DNA from: Alcaligenaceae bacterium
GTDB lineage: Bacteria > Pseudomonadota > Gammaproteobacteria > Burkholderiales > Burkholderiaceae_B
DNA: 9,055 nt
Reading direction: 5' to 3'
NCBI GenBank assembly: GCA_012512545.1
Contig: JAAZDZ010000214.1
Coordinates: 1 to 9,055, forward strand
The position numbers were made by a program, and so were the translations under genes. Each line of letters opens with the position of its first letter. The stretch's first letter is position 1. The notes below the pieces were generated by a model. The model did not search any database. It saw only the letters and a program-made list of their open reading frames with translations, and was not told the origin of the DNA. Of this stretch, positions 1 to 6,053 are shown one piece after another.

Positions 1-552
1 CCAGAAAATCGGCAGCAGCACCGCAAAAGGGGGAAACAGCCACAGCGGCATGGTCAGCAGCCAGCCTGCCACAAACAGGCCGCCCACCCACACGGCGTTC
101 CAGGCGCTGAGCACCGTGGCATTATGGCCCGTGCGGCGCAGGCCCTGGTAATGAGGTGATTTATCCAGATGCCCCAGCACAATCGGCATAATGAACACGG
201 CAGCGATGACCAGCCCCAAAATGCCCGACATGGGCAGCAGAATGCCCGCCGCCAGCAGGGGAATCATGTAGAGCTTGATGGAAAACAGCCCGATGGCAAG
301 CAGCCAGCCATCTATTGTGTTCAGAACGCCCCAATCGGCTGATTGCGTCATCAGCCAGGTGTTCAGCGGTTCCCAGAATACCCATAACAGAACAATGGCA
401 CCCAGCAAGGCAATAATGAACGGCAACAGCACGGCCAACAGCATTTTGGGATGCAGTTGCGAGACCAGCGCGCGCTTGAACGCCAGGGCAACAGCGGCCA
501 GCCCGGCAGGCCGGGGGCTGTCATCGTGCACAATCAGCTGATATTCGTTCAT
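1..552 (-). CDS. EI24/CysZ-like integral membrane protein, 3' end cut by window edge
   Basis: An open frame of 184 codons runs from an ATG at 552 to the left edge with no stop, so the C-terminus is missing. The start follows a purine-rich ribosome binding site (GGGAGAG, about 7 bases upstream). The protein begins MNEYQLIVHDDSPRP. It has a short soluble N-terminus, a hydrophobic segment at about 37-58 (LLAVLLPFIIALLGAILLLW), a hydrophobic stretch at about 82-127 that could hold two segments, and another from about 153 onwards. A conserved-looking loop, HLDKSPHYQGLRRTG, lies at 128-142. The N-terminal 'A..A.KRAL.SQLHPKML' pattern and helix layout resemble the EI24 domain family, which includes the CysZ sulfate permease. 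That does not prove sulfate transport, because many betaproteobacterial EI24 proteins are uncharacterised. It is divergent from the thioredoxin-like gene at 660, with 107 bases between the starts. The gene call is firm; the family call is moderate. Confidence 0.75.
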   Translation of the reverse strand, partial: MNEYQLIVHDDSPRPAGLAAVALAFKRALVSQLHPKMLLAVLLPFIIALLGAIVLLWVFWEPLNTWLMTQSADWGVLNTIDGWLLAIGLFSIKLYMIPLLAAGILLPMSGILGLVIAAVFIMPIVLGHLDKSPHYQGLRRTGHNATVLSAWNAVWVGGLFVAGWLLTMPLWLFPPFAVLLPIFW

Positions 553-659
553 TGAATGCTCTCCCGTATGAGGCAGAAGGTATGATATCGCCATTATGAC
601 CCCGCCGTGAACGCGGAGTTCTCGCTCTGGCGGGCTGCCGATCGCCACACCTTCACACA

Positions 660-1034
660 ATGAACTTTTTTGACGCTCAAACTGAATCAGCCGCCCTGGC
701 GCAGCGCCTGGCATCGCACCAGGGCCTGGTCGTTGCCTGTTATTGCGCCGCCTGGTGCGATACCTGCGGCGGTTATTTGCCGGGCTTCAGGGAATTGGCC
801 GGACGCCACCCCGAACATCTCTTCGTCTGGGTGGACATCGAGGAAAACGAAGCTCTGCTGGACGACGAAGACGTAGAAAATTTTCCTACCCTGCTGGTGC
901 AGTCTCCAGGCGGAAATCTGTTTTTTGGCGCCATGCTGCCCCACCCGGAACACCTGCAGCGCCTTCTTCAGAGCATGAATGCCAGCCAGCCCACACAGCG
1001 GGAGGGCCCTGGTTTGTTGAAGGATCTGATCTAG
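660..1034 (+). CDS. Small thioredoxin-fold protein (CDTC active site)
   Basis: A 124-residue protein of about thioredoxin length (usually 105-125). The active site reads AAWCDTCGGY, with C33 and C36 forming a CxxC pair after the usual aromatic residue (W32). A central strand LFVWVDIEEN (54-63) matches the thioredoxin 'vDvd' strand. FPTLLV (75-80) carries the cis-proline P76. The spacer Asp-Thr replaces the classical Gly-Pro, which would change redox potential, and an extra cysteine sits at C28. There is no signal peptide, so it should act in the cytoplasm, reducing or monitoring a partner's disulfide; the partner is unknown. The frame has no earlier start after a stop at 597-599, so 660 is the longest start. 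No clear Shine-Dalgarno precedes it; a TATGAT at 581-586 could be a -10 but lacks a good -35. It converges on rhlE with 13 bases between the stops. Confidence 0.85.
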   Translation: MNFFDAQTESAALAQRLASHQGLVVACYCAAWCDTCGGYLPGFRELAGRHPEHLFVWVDIEENEALLDDEDVENFPTLLVQSPGGNLFFGAMLPHPEHLQRLLQSMNASQPTQREGPGLLKDLI

Positions 1035-1047
1035 GCCCCAGACCGGT

Positions 1048-2421
1048 TCAACCGCCCAGCAGCACCCCGACCGATTTACGCCGCTCGGAATCGCGGCCAG
1101 AGTTCGAGGCTGTTGACGCGGCGGCGGACTGAACAGCCGTAGAGGACGGCACATAGGGCTTGTAGAAAAACTCATCGACCGGTTGCTGCGGCGCGCGCGA
1201 ATACGCGCTGGAACCACGCCCCTGCGATGAGCGGCCACGCCTCGGGCTGGACGGCAGAGACAATTTGCCACGCGAGATCTTGCGCCCGATGAGTTTTTCG
1301 ATATCGGCCAGCAGGCGTTCTTCTTCCGAAGAGAAAAAACTGATGGCCTCGCCACTGGCGCCTGCCCGGCCGGTACGGCCAATGCGGTGCACGTAATCTT
1401 CGGCGTTGTAGGGCAGATCGTAATTGATGACGCAAGGCACGCCTGCGACATCCAGCCCGCGCGCCGCGACATCCGTAGCGACCAGAACTTCAAGCTCGCC
1501 CGCTTTGAAGGCTTCAAGCGCTTTCATGCGGTCGGCCTGGCTTTTATCACCATGGATGGATTCCGCCTTGACGTCATCGCGAATCAGTTCGCGGGCCAGG
1601 CGGCTGCAGCCGATTTTTGTGTTGGAAAACACTATGACCTGACGCAGACCCCGGGACTTCACCAGATGTACGACGGCGGCCCGCTTGTCGGCGGAGCCCA
1701 GTTCGTACACCGTCTGGCTGACCGTGTCGGCCGTAGCGTTGCGGGCCGCGACCTCGACTTCGGCGGGGGTGTTCAGATACGTGCGCGCCAGCTTGCGGAT
1801 ATCGTTGCTGAAGGTGGCGGAAAACAGCAGGCCCTGGCGCCGCGCCGGCAGCAGACGCACGATGCGGTCGAGATCGGGCAGAAAACCCATATCGAGCATG
1901 CGGTCGGCTTCATCCAGGACAAACAGCCCCACCTGGCTGAGGTTCAGCGTTTTCTGTTCGATGTGATCCAGCAGGCGGCCCGGCGTGGCCACCAGCACTT
2001 CGCAACCGCGCCGCAAGGCGTCGCGCTGCGGTGCAATATCGACCCCGCCATACACCACGGTGGTTCTCAGGGGTGTGTGCTTGCTGTACTGCGCAACGCT
2101 CTGATGAACCTGGTCGGCCAGTTCGCGCGTGGGTGCAAGAATCAGGGCGCGCACCGGATGCCGGGCCGGGGAAGCACTGGTATTGGCCAAGGGCATGAGC
2201 CGGTGCAGAATGGGCAGCGTAAAGGCCGCCGTTTTACCTGTACCCGTTTGAGCAGCCCCCATGACATCGCGGCCATCCAGCACCAGCGGAATGGCCGCTG
2301 CCTGAATGGGCGTCGGCGAGGTGTAGCCGGTTTCGGTAATGGCCTGCAACAGGCTGGGATGCAGCCCGAAATCAGAGAAGGAGGCGATGGTGTCTGGCTG
2401 AGTTTGTGTGGTATCTGTCAT
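1048..2421 (-). CDS. rhlE: ATP-dependent DEAD-box RNA helicase, RhlE type
   Basis: This 457-residue cytoplasmic helicase unwinds short RNA duplexes; RhlE proteins act in ribosome assembly, RNA decay and cold adaptation. All core motifs are visible in order: Q motif (FSDFGL at 15-20 with Q40), Walker A AQTGTGKT 57-64, PTRELA 97-102, GG 125-126, TPGR 146-149, DEAD 170-173, SAT 201-203, VIVFSNTK 262-269, ATDVAARGLD 315-324 and HRIGRTGR 345-352. After residue ~380 comes a low-complexity Ser/Arg/Gly tail, likely RNA-binding. It holds FFYKPYVPSS at 418-427 and ends VGVLLGG; a short basic tail with a KP..-LLGG type ending is common in Burkholderiales RhlE. The start ATG at 2421 has no evident Shine-Dalgarno (the preceding bases are CACACCTCTCA), yet no better in-frame start exists upstream. 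The subfamily call (RhlE rather than SrmB, DbpA or CsdA) rests on the motif context and tail. The opposite strand carries a long open frame that is only a codon-bias shadow. Confidence 0.95.
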   Translation of the reverse strand: MTDTTQTQPDTIASFSDFGLHPSLLQAITETGYTSPTPIQAAAIPLVLDGRDVMGAAQTGTGKTAAFTLPILHRLMPLANTSASPARHPVRALILAPTRELADQVHQSVAQYSKHTPLRTTVVYGGVDIAPQRDALRRGCEVLVATPGRLLDHIEQKTLNLSQVGLFVLDEADRMLDMGFLPDLDRIVRLLPARRQGLLFSATFSNDIRKLARTYLNTPAEVEVAARNATADTVSQTVYELGSADKRAAVVHLVKSRGLRQVIVFSNTKIGCSRLARELIRDDVKAESIHGDKSQADRMKALEAFKAGELEVLVATDVAARGLDVAGVPCVINYDLPYNAEDYVHRIGRTGRAGASGEAISFFSSEEERLLADIEKLIGRKISRGKLSLPSSPRRGRSSQGRGSSAYSRAPQQPVDEFFYKPYVPSSTAVQSAAASTASNSGRDSERRKSVGVLLGG

Positions 2422-2464
2422 TGAGAGGTGTGCATGCCCCGCGTGAAAACCCAGGCGGTAGCGT

Positions 2465-2486
2465 CGTTAACGTATTGATTTTAACG
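2465..2486 (-). promoter_or_regulatory. Inverted repeat over a possible -10 element upstream of rhlE
   Basis: CGTTAA (2465-2470) and TTAACG (2481-2486) form a perfect 6-base inverted repeat with a 10-base AT-rich spacer. Read on the minus strand, TAAAAT at 2483-2478 is a plausible -10 for rhlE, which starts 57 bases downstream. TTGTCA at 2511-2506 looks like a -35, but the spacing is 22 bases, longer than usual. The repeat lies where a repressor or cold-responsive element would sit. It could equally be chance in an AT-rich patch. This is the only noticeable signal in the 130-base gap between azlD and rhlE. Confidence 0.3.
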
Positions 2487-2551
2487 CACAACCAGGCGCT
2501 TCCCATGACAAAGCTGCGACATGAGGCGCTACCGCTACACTTTACAGCGAT

Positions 2552-2890
2552 TCAGAACGGCCACCAGGGGCGCAGCAGCCAGTACGCCACCATCCCTCCG
2601 GCGATCACCAGCAGGCTGTTGCGCGTGCGCCAGTACAGCAGGATGGCAAGCAGCGCGGCGGCGGCCTTGACATCCAGCGTGGGCCACGCCCCCGCCTGCC
2701 AGGGCAGGACTTCGGGCACGATGATGCCTGTCAGCGCAGCGGCAGGCGCATAGCGCAAAGCGCGACGCACGCCTTCGGGTAAAGGCAGGTAATCGCCAAA
2801 CACCATGTAACCTGCCCGGGTAATCAGGCTGCACAGAGCCAGCACCAGAATCGCGCTCAATACATACCATCCGGCATCGCCCAGCATCAT
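2552..2890 (-). CDS. azlD: AzlD family branched-chain amino acid transport subunit
   Basis: A 112-residue, very hydrophobic protein, the usual AzlD length. Four membrane segments can be drawn at about 8-25, 48-62, 73-86 and 92-106. The family signature TRAGYMVFGDYLPLPEG (24-40), followed by RRALRYAPAAALTGIIVPE (42-60), is clear. AzlD is the small partner of AzlC; together they form a LIV-E type exporter (TC 2.A.78) that exports leucine, isoleucine and valine or analogues such as azaleucine. The start ATG at 2890 overlaps the azlC stop by four bases (ATGA), typical of translational coupling; a second ATG follows at once. No terminator-like hairpin plus T-run is visible after the stop. Its placement next to divergent ilvE supports a branched-chain substrate, though AzlCD homologues exporting other amino acids are known. 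Confidence 0.9.
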   Translation of the reverse strand: MMLGDAGWYVLSAILVLALCSLITRAGYMVFGDYLPLPEGVRRALRYAPAAALTGIIVPEVLPWQAGAWPTLDVKAAAALLAILLYWRTRNSLLVIAGGMVAYWLLRPWWPF

Positions 2891-3627
2891 GCCTGCCTCA
2901 CTTCCTTGGAAAAACGCTCACTCAGCACGCCTGCCAGAATCCCTGCCACCACTGCCGCCGCCAGCCCCAGCCGCAAAGGCAGGCCCTGACCCAGCCAGGC
3001 CACGCAGGCGGCAGCCAGAATGCATACGGCTACCGGCCGCGTGCTGACGAGCGGTATCACCACCGACAACAGCGCCAGGACGGCAGCGAACTCCAGCGAC
3101 CACGATGCGGGAATGGCGGCTGCCAGATAAATTCCGATGATGGAGCAGGTGTTCCAGATCAGCCATCCGGGACCGATCACGCCCAGGAAATACCAGAGAT
3201 GGCGGGGGTCGCCGCGCCGCCGGGATTCGCCATAGCGGCCCATGAACAGCACAAAGGCGATATCAGTGGAAAAAAAGCCCACGCCCAAGCGCTTGGGCCA
3301 GCTGAGATGACGGAAGAAAGGCTGCAGAGCGGCGCCAAAAATAACAAAGCGGATGTTCACCACCAGACCTGCGGCGAAAATCAGCCACAATGGCACACCC
3401 TCTTTGATGAGAGGCAGAGAGGTCAGTTGCGCGGAACCCGCATAAACCCATAGAGTCATCAAGGTCGCCAGGGTTTCGCTGATGCCCGACTTGACAATGG
3501 CGATGCCTGTCACCAGCCCCCATGTGCCGGTCGCAATCAATGCCGGTACGGCATCGCGAAACCCAAGTACGAACTGCACGCGATATCGCGCTTCCGGCCA
3601 ATTTTTAATCAACCTGTTGAACGACAC
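2887..3627 (-). CDS. azlC: AzlC family branched-chain amino acid permease subunit
   Basis: The large subunit of the AzlCD exporter. I place the start at the GTG at 3627, giving 246 residues. It has an AGGG ribosome binding site eight bases upstream, and the frame then begins MSFNRLIKNWPEARYR, close to the first family helix. The ATG at 3711 would add 28 unconvincing residues with two adjacent cysteines. Visible family features are the GFRDAVPALIATGTWGLVTG entry helix (22-41), YAGSAQL at 62-68 (the AzlC 'GSAQ' signature), VVNIRFVIFGAALQPF at 89-104, and a C-terminal block of three hydrophobic helices from about 177 to 235. It is predicted to lie in the inner membrane and export branched-chain amino acids together with AzlD, which overlaps its 3' end. 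It is divergent from ilvE, with 139 bases between the chosen starts, so the two units share a regulatory region. Confidence 0.9.
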   Translation of the reverse strand: MSFNRLIKNWPEARYRVQFVLGFRDAVPALIATGTWGLVTGIAIVKSGISETLATLMTLWVYAGSAQLTSLPLIKEGVPLWLIFAAGLVVNIRFVIFGAALQPFFRHLSWPKRLGVGFFSTDIAFVLFMGRYGESRRRGDPRHLWYFLGVIGPGWLIWNTCSIIGIYLAAAIPASWSLEFAAVLALLSVVIPLVSTRPVAVCILAAACVAWLGQGLPLRLGLAAAVVAGILAGVLSERFSKEVRQA

Positions 3628-3660
3628 GAAGCCAACCCTGTAGAAAACCGGCAGTCGCCC

Positions 3661-3666
3661 ATTGTA
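3661..3666 (-). promoter_or_regulatory. Possible -10 element for azlCD
   Basis: On the minus strand these bases read TACAAT, five of six matches to the -10 consensus. They lie 33 bases before the GTG start at 3627, so transcription would begin near 3654 with a leader of about 27 bases. The region one spacer length upstream (around 3684-3690) has no good -35. If this is the promoter, the ATG at 3711 is outside the transcript, which independently favours the GTG start. Confidence 0.35.
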
Positions 3667-3733
3667 CGCACAGCACGCGCGCTCATTGGGGAAACTCAGC
3701 ACACGCCGCACATCACTTATTCAGAGCCTCCCT

Positions 3734-3742
3734 TGGTACAAT
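3734..3742 (+). promoter_or_regulatory. Extended -10 promoter for ilvE
   Basis: TGGTACAAT is an extended -10 (TGn followed by TACAAT at 3737-3742). It predicts a transcript starting near 3749, about 18 bases before the ilvE ATG at 3767, with the ribosome binding site GGGAGAG at 3756-3762 in that leader. No convincing -35 is seen around 3713-3720, which fits an extended -10 promoter. The mirror promoter for azlCD lies about 75 bases away on the other strand. Confidence 0.45.
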
Positions 3743-3766
3743 CAATCGACTTTTCGGGAGAGCGAT

Positions 3767-4687
3767 ATGTCCATGGCTGATCGTGATGGTGTCATCTGGT
3801 ATGACGGCAAACTGGTACCTTGGCGTGAGGCCAATACTCACGTGCTTACGCACTCCCTGCATTACGGCCTGGCGGTCTTTGAAGGGTTGCGCGCCTACAA
3901 CACCGAACAGGGCACAGCCATCTTCCGGCTGCACGATCACACCCGGCGCCTGTTCAATTCGGCGCACATCTACCAGATGCCCATTCCTTTCGATCAGGAA
4001 ACCATCAACGCCGCCCAATGCGAAGCCGTGCGCGCCAATCAGCTCGAATCCTGCTATATCCGCCCGCTGGTGTTCTATGGCTCTGAAAAAATGGGGGTAT
4101 CGCCCAAAGGCGCCACTGTTCATGTGGCCATCGCGGCGTGGTCCTGGGGCGCCTATCTTGGCGAAGAAGCCCTTAAATCAGGCATTCGCGTAAAAATATC
4201 TTCTTATGCCCGGCAGCACGTGAACGTCACCATGCCGCGCGCCAAGGTCGCCAGCACTTACGCCAACTCCATACTGGCCAATGCTGAAGCTCTTGATCAC
4301 GGCTACGACGAAGCCATTCTGCTCGATACCGACGGCTTCGTAGCCGAAGGAGCAGGCGAAAACCTTTTCATCGTCAAAGACGGCGTGCTGTACGAACCGG
4401 AAATCGCCTCCGCGCTCACAGGTATCACCCGCGCCACCGTGCATACGCTGGCCGCCGATCTCGGCCTGGCCTTGCAGACGCGCCGCCTCACCCGCGACGA
4501 TCTCTACATCGCTGACGAAGCCTTTTTCTCAGGCACGGCAGCCGAAATCACCCCCATACGCGAAATCGACGGCAGACGCATCGGCGCGGGGCAGCGCGGC
4601 CCCATCACCGAACAGCTGCAAACAGCCTTCTTCGACGCCGCGCATGGCCGCAATCCCAAATATCATCATTGGCTCACTCCCGTCTGA
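3767..4687 (+). CDS. ilvE: Branched-chain amino acid aminotransferase
   Basis: A 306-residue fold-type IV PLP enzyme that transfers the amino group between glutamate and branched-chain 2-oxo acids, the last step of Leu, Ile and Val synthesis and the first of their breakdown. It is cytoplasmic. The start ATG at 3767 (MSMADRDGVIWYDGK) follows GGGAGAG at 3756-3762; an ATG six bases later is the alternative. The N-terminal THSLHYGLAVFEGLRAY (28-44) is the class IV entry motif. The catalytic lysine is K160 in MPRAKVASTYAN. EGAGENLF at 194-201 is the IlvE signature around the cofactor glutamate, and ALTGITRATV (216-225) and SGTAAEITPI (255-264) form the phosphate-binding and C-terminal motifs. Length matches bacterial IlvE (about 300-310). 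D-amino-acid transaminase and ADC lyase share the fold but lack this EGAGENLF context. It leads an apparent unit with the zinc-finger gene and the hydrolase. Confidence 0.96.
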   Translation: MSMADRDGVIWYDGKLVPWREANTHVLTHSLHYGLAVFEGLRAYNTEQGTAIFRLHDHTRRLFNSAHIYQMPIPFDQETINAAQCEAVRANQLESCYIRPLVFYGSEKMGVSPKGATVHVAIAAWSWGAYLGEEALKSGIRVKISSYARQHVNVTMPRAKVASTYANSILANAEALDHGYDEAILLDTDGFVAEGAGENLFIVKDGVLYEPEIASALTGITRATVHTLAADLGLALQTRRLTRDDLYIADEAFFSGTAAEITPIREIDGRRIGAGQRGPITEQLQTAFFDAAHGRNPKYHHWLTPV

Positions 4688-4709
4688 TGCCAACTTTCCA
4701 GGAAAAAAA

Positions 4710-4922
4710 ATGAGCAGTACGCCCGATAGCACTCTTCAAAAAGGTGAAACCGTCTACGTCGAGGCCAAAGACCTTCCCGTCTATTGCCCTGGCCCGAAAG
4801 CGCCTCTCTGGAGCATGCACCCACGCGTGTATATCGAAATCGTCCAGTCTGATGGCGCCATCTGTCCCTATTGCGGCACACACTATCAACTGAAAGAAGG
4901 CGAGAAAGTCCACGGCCACTAA
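4710..4922 (+). CDS. CHCC-type zinc-finger domain protein
   Basis: A 70-residue soluble protein. Four potential zinc ligands are spaced as in the zf-CHCC family (PF10276): C26 in YCPGP, H37 in SMHPRVY, and C52/C55 in ICPYCGTHYQL. This matches the domain found in mitochondrial complex I subunit NDUFS6, and bacterial homologues are short stand-alone proteins. Their function in bacteria is not established; a role near iron-sulfur or respiratory assembly is a guess. I choose the ATG at 4710 because AGGAA at 4700-4704 sits at good spacing. An in-frame ATG at 4644 would lie inside ilvE and add 22 residues with no family match. It starts 22 bases after the ilvE stop and ends 18 bases before the hydrolase start, so the three are probably co-transcribed. 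Confidence 0.88.
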   Translation: MSSTPDSTLQKGETVYVEAKDLPVYCPGPKAPLWSMHPRVYIEIVQSDGAICPYCGTHYQLKEGEKVHGH

Positions 4923-4940
4923 ACGCGAGAAAGGCCGGAC

Positions 4941-6032
4941 GTGACCGCAAGCGTCGACACTTCACCCTGTCCAGTACCATGGTGGTTACCGGGCGGACAC
5001 ACGCAAACCCTGTATGGGTCGCTGGCTGTCCGCCATCACCACATTTCCTTCATCCGGGAACGTGTAAATACGCCCGATGGCGACTTTCTGGATTTCGACT
5101 GGGCCGCCCCCAAGCTGTTCGCTGACCGCCACGTCGATGGCGGTCATGCTCAGCCCGATCCCCAATTGGAAGCAACCGCCGCGCGCCGCTGGATGCAGGA
5201 CGCCGACTGGTGGCAGCTCAGACAGGCCGCTGATACGCCTGCGCTGGTGATTTTCCATGGCCTGGAAGGCAGCAGCCGCAGCCACTATGCGCAATCCATC
5301 GCGCAGTACTTCCGCGCGCGCGGCTGGATCACCGTCATTGCGCATTTCCGGGGGTGTTCGGGGTTTCCAAACCGCATGGCGCGCGCCTATTTTTCAGGCG
5401 ATTCCGCCGATATCGGCTTTATTCTGGACACCGTCAAAGAACGCGTGCCGCAGGGCCGCTGGCATGCCGCCGGTATTTCGCTGGGCGGCAACGCCATGCT
5501 CAAATACCTGGGCGAACAACAGCGCGATGCCGCCTGGCTGCAGGCCGCCGCTGCGGTCTCAGTACCGCTTGACCTGGTCGCCTGCGGGCGGGTGCTGTCT
5601 GAAACCCGTAGCGGGCGCCATGTGTACTGTCGCCACTTTCTGCGAACCATGCGCCCCAAGGTGCTCGACAAAGCGCGCCGTTTTCCCGGCACCATCGACG
5701 CCTTGCGCTTGAGCCAGGCGCGCAGCCTGCGAGAATTCGACGATCTCTACACAGCCCCCATGCATGGTTATCGCAACGCTCTCGATTACTGGACGCGCGC
5801 ATCCAGCAAGCCCTTGCTGCGAACCATTGCTGTGCCCACCCTGGTGCTGAATGCCCGTAACGACCCTTTCGTGCCCGCCACTTCGTTGCCCGGCTCGCAT
5901 GACTGCTCAGACGCGATACTGCTGCACCAGCCCGCGCAAGGCGGCCATGCATCGTTTGTCACGGGCGCATTTCCGGGCAACATCAACTGGCTGCCCGCCC
6001 GGCTGGCCCGCTATTTCGAAACAAGAACCTGA
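4941..6032 (+). CDS. YheT family alpha/beta hydrolase
   Basis: A 363-residue predicted hydrolase (COG0429, YheT type, usually 320-370 residues). The start is the GTG at 4941, with GAGAAAGG at 4927-4934 as ribosome binding site. The N-terminal WWLPGGHTQTLYGSLA (14-29) is the hallmark opening of YheT proteins. The strand and oxyanion region is IFHGLEGSSRSHYAQ at 104-118, followed by HFRGCSG (135-141). The nucleophile elbow GISLGGN puts the catalytic serine at S180. The acid is likely D308 in LNARNDPFVP, and the base H336 in GGHASFV. No signal peptide is seen, so it should be cytoplasmic. The substrate is unknown; the family is often described as esterase-like. It is the last gene of the ilvE unit and ends 21 bases before the convergent M48 protease gene, with no clear terminator hairpin in that gap. 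Confidence 0.92.
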   Translation: MTASVDTSPCPVPWWLPGGHTQTLYGSLAVRHHHISFIRERVNTPDGDFLDFDWAAPKLFADRHVDGGHAQPDPQLEATAARRWMQDADWWQLRQAADTPALVIFHGLEGSSRSHYAQSIAQYFRARGWITVIAHFRGCSGFPNRMARAYFSGDSADIGFILDTVKERVPQGRWHAAGISLGGNAMLKYLGEQQRDAAWLQAAAAVSVPLDLVACGRVLSETRSGRHVYCRHFLRTMRPKVLDKARRFPGTIDALRLSQARSLREFDDLYTAPMHGYRNALDYWTRASSKPLLRTIAVPTLVLNARNDPFVPATSLPGSHDCSDAILLHQPAQGGHASFVTGAFPGNINWLPARLARYFETRT

Positions 6033-6053
6033 AAGCGGCCCGACAACGGCGGT

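Noticed and set aside
687..1517. 276-residue minus-strand frame spanning the thioredoxin and the rhlE 3' end
   Set aside because: It overlaps two real genes in other frames and reads as low-complexity Arg/Ala/Pro-rich sequence.
1387..2424. 345-residue open frame on the plus strand opposite rhlE
   Set aside because: It is fully antisense to a helicase with every motif intact, has no recognisable domain, and reflects the codon bias of a GC-rich gene.
3662..3766. N-terminal extension of IlvE from an ATG at 3662
   Set aside because: It crosses the ilvE promoter region; the well-placed GGGAGAG and the family N-terminus set the start at 3767.
4644..4709. Longer zinc-finger protein starting inside ilvE
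   Set aside because: The added residues match no family feature; AGGAA before 4710 fits a start there.
5500..5952. 150-residue minus-strand frame inside the YheT hydrolase gene
   Set aside because: It is antisense to an intact catalytic domain, Arg/Ala/Ser-rich, with no domain.
6033..6053. Bidirectional terminator between the YheT hydrolase and the M48 protease
   Set aside because: No stem followed by a T-run is visible in the 21-base gap.
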